Source of the DNA: Candidatus Omnitrophota bacterium
GTDB lineage: Bacteria > Omnitrophota > Gorgyraeia > JAFGHF01
Direction: 5' to 3'
Assembly (NCBI GenBank): GCA_016939375.1
Contig: JAFGHF010000073.1
Location: 1-37,830, forward strand
DNA length: 37,830 nucleotides
The notes beneath the pieces were generated by a model, which was not told where the DNA came from, made no database searches, and saw only the letters and a program-made list of their open reading frames with translations. Every line of letters starts with the position of its first letter. Positions within the stretch are counted from its first letter, which is position 1. Position numbers and translations under genes: made by a program. Shown here piece after piece: positions 31,577 through 37,830 of this stretch.

Positions 31577-32929
31577 ATGTTAGAGAAAAGATCAGCGGAG
31601 AGGTTCAGATTTAGAAACTACATCCAATATGAGAGGATAATGGATGACGGTAGTTACTCACTTCCCGTTACCGTACAGGCGTTGGATCTCAGTTCCCGAG
31701 GCATCAGTTTCTATTCAGACGAAAGGATGGGCCTACAGTCTCGCTTGAGAATAATCGTGAATATTGCCGAAAAGAACAAAGCCCAGTTTCTCGGCCAGGT
31801 AACACGGATGGAAATATCGGAAGAGTTGCCTAACCGGTTTTTAATAGGCGCCAAAATAGTCAATATCGATGAAGTCAGTAAAACGAAGGTCGATGAATTC
31901 ATCAGCAAAATCAATATCTACCGTGTATTGGATATGATAGACCTCTCCAACGTCGTAGACGTGCATTTTGTCGCCGGTCACCCACCGATATTGAAAAAAA
32001 TCGGGAAGATGGAAGTGGCCCAGATGGAACCGCTTGAGCCTTTGATCCTGCGCGATCTGCTGCTTAATATCTTGGATGAGGATCGCTATAGGAAGTTTAA
32101 TGAAGAGAAAGAGGCTAACTTTGTATTCTTCTATAAAGAAAATATCAGGTTTAGGGTCAACCTTCATCTGCAGCAGGGAAAGGTGGAAGGCGTTTTTCGT
32201 GTGATACCTACTGAGGTCAGATTGCCTACCCATCTTGGCTTACCGGTTGCGGTGGAGAAGCTAATGGAGAATAAAAAGGGATTGATCTTAGTCGCCGGCA
32301 GGACCGGTTCGGGCAAGACTACCACCGTTGCCTCCATGGTAGATTTTATAAACAACAAACGAAAAGCCATCGTGATCTGCATAGAGAAGCCTATTGAATA
32401 TATACATACCAACAAAAAATGTTTTATAAAGCAGAGAGAGGTAGGCAGGGATACGCTGTCCTTCTCTAATGCCGCCAAAAACGCATTACGCCAAAATCCG
32501 GATGTCCTTCTTATAGGCGAGATCTTGGACAGGGAGACTATGGAGGTGGCCATTACTGCCGCGGAGACAGGTATGCTGGTCCTGACCACTATGCATGCCC
32601 CTGATTCGTCGCAGGCCTTAGATAGGATAGTATCTTTTTTCCCTGCCGAGCTGCAAAAACATATGCTTACCAGATTATCCTTAATCTTAAAAGGGATAAT
32701 CACCCAGGATCTGGTGCCGCGCAGGGATGAGACGGGACTGGTAGTAGCGGCAGAGATATTAATTGCAAACGACGCATTGCGCAGGGTCATGAGGGACGGA
32801 GACTGGAAGCAGATACCCACGATCATCCAGACAGGCAAACAAATAGGTATGCAATCTATGAGGGCTTCCCTGGAGCAATATTTCCTCCAGGGTATTATCG
32901 CCGGAGAGTACTTCAGGGAATACATCTAA
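31577..32929 (+). CDS. PilZ domain fused to PilT-type twitching ATPase
   Basis: Residues 1 to about 112 form a PilZ domain with both c-di-GMP contacts intact: RSAER (Arg5, Arg9, the RxxxR motif) and DLSSRG (Asp37, Ser39, Gly42, the D/NxSxxG motif). Residues about 115-450 are a complete PilT ATPase. These include the N-terminal VDVHFVAGHPPILKKIG, Walker A GRTGSGKTT (241-249), the Asp-box region ICIEKPIEYIH, Walker B PDVLLIGEILDRETMEVA, the His box LTTMHAPDSSQALDRI, and the late ALRRVMRD and IQTGKQIGMQSM. In the Asp box, Lys271 replaces the usual aspartate (IEDPIE), which may lower or alter ATPase activity. PilT powers pilus retraction; the fusion implies direct control by c-di-GMP. No pilB, pilC or pilin genes are in the window. 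Confidence 0.92.
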   Translation: MLEKRSAERFRFRNYIQYERIMDDGSYSLPVTVQALDLSSRGISFYSDERMGLQSRLRIIVNIAEKNKAQFLGQVTRMEISEELPNRFLIGAKIVNIDEVSKTKVDEFISKINIYRVLDMIDLSNVVDVHFVAGHPPILKKIGKMEVAQMEPLEPLILRDLLLNILDEDRYRKFNEEKEANFVFFYKENIRFRVNLHLQQGKVEGVFRVIPTEVRLPTHLGLPVAVEKLMENKKGLILVAGRTGSGKTTTVASMVDFINNKRKAIVICIEKPIEYIHTNKKCFIKQREVGRDTLSFSNAAKNALRQNPDVLLIGEILDRETMEVAITAAETGMLVLTTMHAPDSSQALDRIVSFFPAELQKHMLTRLSLILKGIITQDLVPRRDETGLVVAAEILIANDALRRVMRDGDWKQIPTIIQTGKQIGMQSMRASLEQYFLQGIIAGEYFREYI

Positions 32930-32955
32930 GTTCCTACCTTTTTTTGGAGGGGGCA

Positions 32956-33570
32956 TTGCCACGTTTTAAAATCTACATTATCGCTTTAATCTTTTCTATT
33001 TTTTTCACTTCCTGTGCTTTTGCCTTGGAGGAGCAAAGTACCCTCGGGGCCAGAGGACTGGTGATCAGGCAGGCGCGCCATAAAGTCGGCTCCATCTGTG
33101 TCTCCGGGCCAGTGGCCTTGGATGAGCAGATAGCCGATACAATAATCTTCAACAATATTAATTCTTTAGAGGATTACTTACAGTGGTTGGGGAGTAATAT
33201 AAAATATGAAAAGGATGCGCAAGATGACCATTGGGCTGCTCCGCAAGAGACTCTAAACAAAAAATATGCTGATTGCGAAGATTACGCTTTCTTAAACCAG
33301 GCGGTTCTAAGGGTGATGGGATATAATAATGCCCAGGTATTGGCTATGGGTGGTTTTGGCTTGCAGCACGCTATCTGTGTATTTGAGAAACAAGGTTGCT
33401 ATTGGTGGATAGACAATACCAGGCTTAAAAAAACCTCTGCCCGGTCCCTAAAGGAATTTGCCCGCCATATCTTTAATGAGTGCGGAAGCAGCTACCTTTT
33501 GGCTATAGACTTTGATAAGAGGGATTGGGATATTTTGTTTAAGCGTTCAACATTATTGGGCAAAGAATAG
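32956..33570 (+). CDS. exported transglutaminase-like cysteine peptidase (BTLCP, LapG-related family)
   Basis: The start TTG 32956 has GGAGG five bases upstream; an in-frame TTG at 32944 would place the ribosome site inside the gene. Residues 1-24 form a signal peptide (cleavage after AFA; the C at 20 gives a poor lipobox). The domain shows the transglutaminase-like triad Cys107 (YADCEDYA), His138 (LQHAICVF) and Asp153 (WWIDNT), with LEDYLQWLGSNIKYEKD upstream, as in the bacterial BTLCP family. LapG, which releases surface adhesins when c-di-GMP is low, belongs to this family; other members are uncharacterised. The neighbour on the left is the PilZ-PilT gene, and a TPR lipoprotein follows. 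Confidence 0.8.
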   Translation: MPRFKIYIIALIFSIFFTSCAFALEEQSTLGARGLVIRQARHKVGSICVSGPVALDEQIADTIIFNNINSLEDYLQWLGSNIKYEKDAQDDHWAAPQETLNKKYADCEDYAFLNQAVLRVMGYNNAQVLAMGGFGLQHAICVFEKQGCYWWIDNTRLKKTSARSLKEFARHIFNECGSSYLLAIDFDKRDWDILFKRSTLLGKE

Positions 33571-33579
33571 GAAAAAGGT

Positions 33580-33993
33580 GTGAATAAAACTACAAAGGTT
33601 TTCTTTAGAGGGCTTATTCTGGTCTGTTTAGTTTTCTCTATATGCGGATGCGCCGCTTTGAGAAGCTTTAAAGAAGGTTTTATGGAAGGCGTCAGGGGGC
33701 CCGAGCCCAAAAAGACTGAAGACCAGGCCCTTATTCTGTTTGATGACGGAGTCAAGGCTTACGAAAAAGGCCTATACGAGACTGCCAGGAACTATTTTGA
33801 ACAGATTATAGAAGATTACCCTGAGAGCTCCTTGGTAGAAGTAGCCCTGTATTATCAGGGCGGATGTTATAAAAACACAGGCCAGAACGAAATGGCAGTC
33901 TCTGCTTACCGACAACTGATCATGGAATATAAATATGGTTTCTGGGTAGATGCGGCCAAAAAAGAGCTCGCTGAAGTAGAACTGACCATGTAG
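33580..33993 (+). CDS. small lipoprotein with TPR repeats (BamD/YfgC-like arrangement)
   Basis: It starts at GTG 33580 with AGGA upstream. Residues 1-24 form a lipoprotein signal ending in ICGC. Two TPR-like units follow: ALILFDDGVKAYEKGLYETARNYFEQIIEDYP and ALYYQGGCYKNTGQNEMAVSAYRQLIMEYK. The pattern resembles BamD or YbgF tails, but at 137 residues it is far shorter than BamD, so it is probably a general scaffold. It sits between the cysteine peptidase (9-base gap) and pyruvate kinase (43-base gap). Confidence 0.8.
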   Translation: MNKTTKVFFRGLILVCLVFSICGCAALRSFKEGFMEGVRGPEPKKTEDQALILFDDGVKAYEKGLYETARNYFEQIIEDYPESSLVEVALYYQGGCYKNTGQNEMAVSAYRQLIMEYKYGFWVDAAKKELAEVELTM

Positions 33994-34036
33994 ATAGTAG
34001 ACCTGCCTTTTTAGATTCCCACACGGTAATAAGAAA

Positions 34037-35071
34037 ATGGCGACAAAAACTAAAATTTTCGCTACTTTGGGCCCTGCTAGCAGCAGCGAGAACATCTTGA
34101 GGAAGATGGTGCTCGCCGGTCTAGACGGCGTGCGCCTGAATTTTTCTCACGGCACGCACAAGGACCATCTGGCCAACATCAGGCTTGTGCACACATTAAA
34201 TAAAAAGATGCGCCGGGCGATAAAGATAATGCAAGACTTGGAAGGCTACCGCATCCGAGTGGGGGAGATGGAAGAAGGGGCTTTTCTTAAGAAGAACTCC
34301 GTGTTTTACCTTATGCAGGGCAGGGCCAAAGGAAACGCAAAGGAGGCCTCATTCGATTATTTTGGCACTCTGGCAGCGATCAGGCCGGGAAACCTTATTT
34401 ATATCGATGATGGAAAAATCTTGCTTAGGGTCCTGGGCCGGGAGAAAAAGCGCCTGAAGACAAAAGTAGTCACCGGCGGCGCTCTAAAGGAGAGAAAAGG
34501 TATAAATATCATCGGCGCTGAATTGCACTTTAAGGCCTTGACTGAGAAGGACAAAAGGGATTTACAGGTTGCGATAACGCATCGGCTTGACTTTGTGGCC
34601 CAGTCATTTGTCAGAGATGCCCGGGATATCAGTTTGCTTAAAGGCATGCTTGCGGCTAAACATAGTCAATGCAAGGTATTCGCAAAGGTGGAAAATAGGC
34701 TGGCCCTGAAGAATATCGACCAGATTATCGATGAGGCTGACGGGATTATAATCGCCCGCGGGGACTTGGGGATTTGTCTGCCCATATACAAAGTCCCCAT
34801 TTTTCAGAAAGAAGTGATTAAAAAGTGCCGCCTTAAAGCAAAGCCGGTGATCGTGGCTACGCAACTTTTAGACAGCATGACCGAAGAGAAATTGCCCACC
34901 AGAGCCGAAGTAAGCGATGTAGCTAACGCCATATTAGATGGCGCTACGCATCTTTTACTCTCAGGCGAGACAGCCATAGGCAGGCACCCGCACAAAGTAG
35001 TGGAAATGATGAACAAGATCATCAAAAATACAGAAAGTTATGAAGGTAAATTAGATTCACTTTTTGAGTAG
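34037..35071 (+). CDS. pyk: pyruvate kinase lacking the C-terminal regulatory domain
   Basis: The 344-residue protein contains the A and B domains of pyruvate kinase and stops where the C domain should begin; usual enzymes have about 470 residues. Catalytic motifs are present: GVRLNFSHG, DLEGYRIRVGE (usually DLQGPKIRTG; here Pro to Tyr), VAQSFVR, FAKVEN, IIIARGDLG and KPVIVATQLLDSM. PTRAEVSDVANAILDG and LLSGETAIG follow. It transfers phosphate from PEP to ADP. Without the C domain, fructose-bisphosphate or similar effectors cannot bind in the usual place. The end is an ordinary TAG with the next gene eight bases later, so no frameshift is suggested. Confidence 0.92.
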   Translation: MATKTKIFATLGPASSSENILRKMVLAGLDGVRLNFSHGTHKDHLANIRLVHTLNKKMRRAIKIMQDLEGYRIRVGEMEEGAFLKKNSVFYLMQGRAKGNAKEASFDYFGTLAAIRPGNLIYIDDGKILLRVLGREKKRLKTKVVTGGALKERKGINIIGAELHFKALTEKDKRDLQVAITHRLDFVAQSFVRDARDISLLKGMLAAKHSQCKVFAKVENRLALKNIDQIIDEADGIIIARGDLGICLPIYKVPIFQKEVIKKCRLKAKPVIVATQLLDSMTEEKLPTRAEVSDVANAILDGATHLLLSGETAIGRHPHKVVEMMNKIIKNTESYEGKLDSLFE

Positions 35072-35079
35072 CGATAGAT

Positions 35080-35817
35080 ATGAAGCCTAAAAAAACATAC
35101 CTATACGGCAAAAATTCAGTACTGGAGCGGCTCAAGGCCAACCCAAAAAGTATCCATCAGATCTTTTTGCAGGATAATTTTGATGCGCCGCAGATCATCG
35201 ATCTGATAACGGCAGGGCGTATCCCTATAAGACGAGTGAGTGAGAGAGAGCTCTACCGGATCAAAAGGGCCGAACGCCTCCAAGGTATCGTGGCCCAGGT
35301 GGAAAAGTATAAATACACGCCTTTCGACGAGTTGTTAGATAATCCACCAGAGAAAAAATTTTCATTTGTATTTTTGGACAACATCAATGACCCGCATAAC
35401 TTAGGCTCGGTATTGAGGATTGCGGCCTGTTTTGGCGGATTTGGCGTAGTGATCCACAGCCATGGTTCTTGCCAGGTCAATGATACCGTGATTCATGTCG
35501 CTTCAGGAGGGGAAAACTTTGTCCCTGTCTCAATGGTGAGCAATTTATCCCGGGCCCTGGTCAAAGCAAAGAAAAAGGGATTTTGGGTAGTGGGCACCGT
35601 GCTGGAGGACGGAGGGGACCTTAAAAGGGCGTCTTTTCCATTTCCCTTATGCCTTGTGCTTGGTTCTGAGGGCAAAGGCATAAGACAGGGGATTGAGAAA
35701 CTATGCGATATTAAACTGACATTACCGATGCGGGGAGCGGCACTTTCTTTTAATGTGGCCATGGCCACAGCCATATTTTGCTATGAGATAGAAAAACAGA
35801 GAGATGGCCGAACTTAA
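35080..35817 (+). CDS. rlmB: TrmH/RlmB-type 2'-O-ribose RNA methyltransferase
   Basis: The N-terminal segment (LYGKNSVLERLKANPKSIHQIFL) is the SpoU substrate-binding domain typical of RlmB. The SPOUT catalytic part carries the knot motifs DNINDPHNLGSVLRIA (motif 1), CLVLGSEGKGIR (motif 2) and LPMRGAALSFNVAMATAIF (motif 3). It probably methylates G2251 of 23S rRNA, although close TrmH-family relatives act on other sites. Length 245 is normal for RlmB. It overlaps the possible upstream start of the next gene but not the start I prefer there. Confidence 0.88.
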   Translation: MKPKKTYLYGKNSVLERLKANPKSIHQIFLQDNFDAPQIIDLITAGRIPIRRVSERELYRIKRAERLQGIVAQVEKYKYTPFDELLDNPPEKKFSFVFLDNINDPHNLGSVLRIAACFGGFGVVIHSHGSCQVNDTVIHVASGGENFVPVSMVSNLSRALVKAKKKGFWVVGTVLEDGGDLKRASFPFPLCLVLGSEGKGIRQGIEKLCDIKLTLPMRGAALSFNVAMATAIFCYEIEKQRDGRT

Positions 35818-35830
35818 CCGGAGGAAATCT

Positions 35831-36415
35831 GTGAACCAAAGAGAGCTAAAAAGACTCCTAAACTTTATCACTGAGGCCGGGATGCTTAAGCGGGTGCGCC
35901 GCTCGGGCTGGTGGGTCTTGGGTATAAAAGATGTAGAGACCGTGGCCGAGCATAGTTTTCGTTGTGCGGTATTGGGATATATAATCGCCCGGATGGAGAA
36001 AGTATCTCCTTATCATGCGCTTTTGATGACGCTGTTCAATGATATCCAGGAGGCAAGGATAAATGATCTGCACAAGATGTCACAGCGCTATTTTAAATAT
36101 CAAAAAGCCGAAAACAAGGCCTTTGATGAACAGATACAATCATTACCGAAGGATATCAAGGATGAATTAGGGGATATGCGCCGGGAATATTTGAGACAGA
36201 AAACACCCGCCAGCATAATCGCCCGGGACGCTGATATTTTAGAATGCCTTATTCAGGCCAAAGAGTACCAGGAGCATGGCTTTAAGGAAGCCTTTAAGTT
36301 TATGCGAAAGGCGCCATCTTTTTTAAAGACAAAAAGCGCCAAGAAACTTTGGCGTTCGGCCAAAAATGCCGATCTGAACAAATGGTGGGAGAACTTAAGC
36401 GAGTTTAAAAGATAA
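35831..36415 (+). CDS. HD-domain hydrolase-like protein with altered metal motif
   Basis: I place the start at GTG 35831 because GGAGG (35820-35824) stands six bases before it; an in-frame ATG at 35804 lacks such a site and would add nine residues. The 194-residue protein follows the YfbR/HDDC2 pattern: VETVAEHSFRCAVLGYIIA, then LFNDIQEARINDLHKM, then ARDADILECLIQA. In the second block the HD pair reads Asn-Asp, so one metal-binding histidine is missing, while the first histidine and the last aspartate remain. Known relatives are 5'-nucleotidases on deoxynucleoside monophosphates. The changed residue leaves catalytic activity in doubt. Confidence 0.78.
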   Translation: MNQRELKRLLNFITEAGMLKRVRRSGWWVLGIKDVETVAEHSFRCAVLGYIIARMEKVSPYHALLMTLFNDIQEARINDLHKMSQRYFKYQKAENKAFDEQIQSLPKDIKDELGDMRREYLRQKTPASIIARDADILECLIQAKEYQEHGFKEAFKFMRKAPSFLKTKSAKKLWRSAKNADLNKWWENLSEFKR

Positions 36416-36429
36416 AAAAGGAGAAAGAA

Positions 36430-37080
36430 ATGGTTGGCATTTCCAGGAAAATGGGCTGGGAGATAATTAAAAGGGTATTTTTACCGGCACTGCTTTTTGT
36501 ACTATTGATAGTAGCTTACGCGCGCTACAGGATCTATATCGTTCCCTTGATTCCGGAGAGCATACATCAGGACTTGCTAAAATATATAGGCACTATTTTT
36601 ATTTTCTGCGGCTGCCTGGTTTTTCAAAGGATCGCCTCTGCGGTAGCGGATTGGTATCAAGAAAATATCGCCCCTAATACAGAGACGGAGCTTGATGATA
36701 AACTGATTCCGCTTATCAGAAGAAGCGCCAACATAATTATTTGGGTCATCGGGCTTGTCTTGATCTTGCCACTTTACGGGGTAAATATAAGCGTATTGGT
36801 CGCCAGTATGGGTGTTGGTTCCCTGGCCATCGCCCTGGCCGCCCAGGATACCATTGCCAATATTATTGCCGGATTCTTGATTATGATCGATGCCCCCTTT
36901 AGCATAGGGGACAGGATAAAGATCCCTTCAGGTGAGATAGTAGAGGTCTTAGATATCGGCGTGCGCCGCTCGCATTTCCTGGCCGAGGATAAGTCCGTAA
37001 TTATAGTACCCAATCAAGATCTAAGTAAAAGCAAAATAATAAACTACACCCTGGGCCAAAAACACAAGACCGGTTCTTGA
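36430..37080 (+). CDS. short MscS-family mechanosensitive channel
   Basis: Three membrane segments cover about residues 15-36, 48-66 and 92-150. They include the pore helix VLVASMGVGSLAIALAAQDTIANIIAGFLIMID, then the beta domain (PFSIGDRIKIPSGEIVEVLDIGVRRSHFL, ..IIVPNQDLSKSKIINYT). At 216 residues it stops soon after the beta domain; E. coli MscS has 286, so the C-terminal alpha/beta domain is missing. AAAAAGGAG lies before the ATG. The last codons carry a 12-base repeat whose second copy lies just past the stop codon, so a small rearrangement may have shortened the gene. Confidence 0.85.
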   Translation: MVGISRKMGWEIIKRVFLPALLFVLLIVAYARYRIYIVPLIPESIHQDLLKYIGTIFIFCGCLVFQRIASAVADWYQENIAPNTETELDDKLIPLIRRSANIIIWVIGLVLILPLYGVNISVLVASMGVGSLAIALAAQDTIANIIAGFLIMIDAPFSIGDRIKIPSGEIVEVLDIGVRRSHFLAEDKSVIIVPNQDLSKSKIINYTLGQKHKTGS

Positions 37081-37100
37081 CCCAATCGAAGACCGGTTCT
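37066..37100 (+). repeat. 12-base direct repeat across the MscS stop codon
   Basis: AAGACCGGTTCT occurs at 37066-37077 and again at 37089-37100, 23 bases apart, with the MscS stop codon between. The core GACCGGTT is self-complementary in part, so the two copies can also fold on each other into a weak eight-pair hairpin with wobble pairs. No T run follows, so it is a poor terminator. Confidence 0.5.
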
Positions 37101-37249
37101 AATTTCCATCGCAGAACTGTCCTTGTCTCAACCAAAAAACCATTCGCAAGTTACTTTTCCAGAATTGCCCGCCAAAAATGCCAACTTACACCAACTTACT
37201 TACTTTATAATCTAGTTATATAAAGCATAAAAAAGTATAAAGAAAATAC

Positions 37250-37279
37250 TTGACAAGATCGTCCGGGATGCGGTAATAT
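37250..37279 (+). promoter_or_regulatory. promoter of the right-end exported protein gene
   Basis: A perfect TTGACA (37250-37255), an 18-base spacer and TAATAT (37274-37279) predict transcription from about 37286, three bases before ATG 37289. No ribosome site precedes that ATG, so the mRNA is probably leaderless or nearly so. Confidence 0.65.
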
Positions 37280-37288
37280 AGATGTACA

Positions 37289-37830
37289 ATGAAAATGGTC
37301 AGGTGTCTTGTTTTATTCTTTGTGGTTTTATGCCTTTTTAGCCCGACTGCTCTCTGGGCGGAGGAAGCCTTGAGCCTAGCTATGTCTTCGGCACTAGACC
37401 TTCTTGAAGCAAGGGCAGAAGAACAAAGTGCTCAGTTTGAAAAAAGCCAGGATAGAAAAATCGCCATTGCCCAGGCTTTAGACCAAGCCCAAGAGTATGT
37501 CTTAAGCGAGACCTATGGCCAACCTGCCAAAGTAGAAGATAGTAATATTGCCCTTTCGCATATACCATCTTCCCAAAACATCTTTTCTGATTTTTATGTA
37601 ACTAGCCCCTTTGAGAACATCTGGCAGGGGCTAAAAAGCCTTTCTCCCATATGCTCATATAGTTTATTTGACGATTACTATGACGGCGAAGATGATGCCT
37701 TATATGATGACGAGTCAGGGCTTAGTTTTAGCGCCGGAGTCTGGTATCTTGCCCAAGGAGATCTTACGTGGATTACCTCTACCAACATTACTAAATCCCA
37801 GTTGACCTATGCCAATGATGGCCTAATGTA
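37289..37830 (+). CDS. exported protein of unknown function, 3' end outside window
   Basis: The frame opens at ATG 37289 and stays open for 180 codons to the window edge. Residues 1-24 form a signal peptide (MKMVRCLVLFFVVLCLFSPTALWA). After this come a helical Ala/Glu/Gln-rich stretch (about 25-75, with SALDLLEARAEEQSAQFEKSQ) and an acidic, tyrosine-rich part (DDYYDGEDDALYDDES). A strand-like GLSFSAGVWYLAQGDLTW comes last. No family is recognised from this fragment; the end could be the beginning of an outer-membrane barrel. It has its own promoter with almost no leader. Confidence 0.7.
   Translation, partial: MKMVRCLVLFFVVLCLFSPTALWAEEALSLAMSSALDLLEARAEEQSAQFEKSQDRKIAIAQALDQAQEYVLSETYGQPAKVEDSNIALSHIPSSQNIFSDFYVTSPFENIWQGLKSLSPICSYSLFDDYYDGEDDALYDDESGLSFSAGVWYLAQGDLTWITSTNITKSQLTYANDGLM

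Noticed and set aside
32164..32925. A 253-codon minus-strand frame opposite the PilZ-PilT gene
   Set aside because: The plus-strand protein is a clear family member across this whole region; the minus frame is a codon-bias shadow.

Overview
The window looks like one contiguous piece of a Gram-negative bacterial chromosome. An outer-membrane beta-barrel gene, several lipoprotein signals and a FecR-domain exported protein point to a two-membrane envelope. The gene set combines GTP-dependent PEP carboxykinase, a DUF39 homocysteine-synthesis protein, QueH/QueF, a pabB-pabC fusion, a Ski2-like helicase and DUF2339. Genes are packed into tight, overlapping operons. My best guess is a Candidatus Omnitrophota-like or similarly uncultured lineage; this rests on gene content alone and is only moderately secure. 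I see no rRNA, tRNA, CRISPR array, insertion sequence or phage genes.

Layout. 1-674 is the end of a SpoIIE/RsbU-type phosphatase. 675-1243 is the only gene-free stretch over 300 bases. It holds a good sigma-70 promoter, stacked alternative hairpins, a c-di-GMP-I (GEMM-I) riboswitch with an unusual 46-nt two-hairpin insert, and an intrinsic terminator, all in front of a secreted HEXXH metallopeptidase (1244-2500). 2578-6988 is an envelope block: a beta-barrel protein, divergent from a FecR/thrombospondin-type-3 protein followed by a SYLF protein. 7040-8971 is a Ski2-like helicase on the minus strand. 9129-17143 is a long plus-strand series: DUF2339 membrane protein, an unrecognised GxWQ-repeat protein, a small membrane protein, macro domain, an alanine dehydrogenase/CEOS-like enzyme, ATP-grasp, exported isoaspartyl methyltransferase and a CNT nucleoside transporter. 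17194-24880 holds folate (pabBC), a radical SAM protein, an M48 lipoprotein, a CCA transferase, LOG, small proteins and DUF39. 24937-28798 is an overlapping operon: Fe-S flavoprotein, pckG, nitroreductase, queH, queF. 28826-30337 (minus) is an NSS transporter behind a compact structured leader. 30561-37080 holds gpsA, a PilZ-PilT fusion, a LapG-like cysteine peptidase, a TPR lipoprotein, a two-domain pyruvate kinase, an RlmB-type methyltransferase, an HD-like protein and a short MscS. An exported protein runs off the right end.

Two themes stand out. First, c-di-GMP: a GEMM-I riboswitch on a secreted protease, a PilZ domain fused directly to a PilT-type pilus ATPase, and next to that a transglutaminase-like cysteine peptidase of the family that contains LapG. 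Together these suggest surface attachment and pilus retraction controlled by c-di-GMP. Second, transcription starts: at three genes (helicase, gpsA, the right-end gene) the -10 box lies 7 to 12 bases before the start codon with no Shine-Dalgarno sequence, so leaderless mRNAs are likely. Other genes have standard AGGAGG-type sites.
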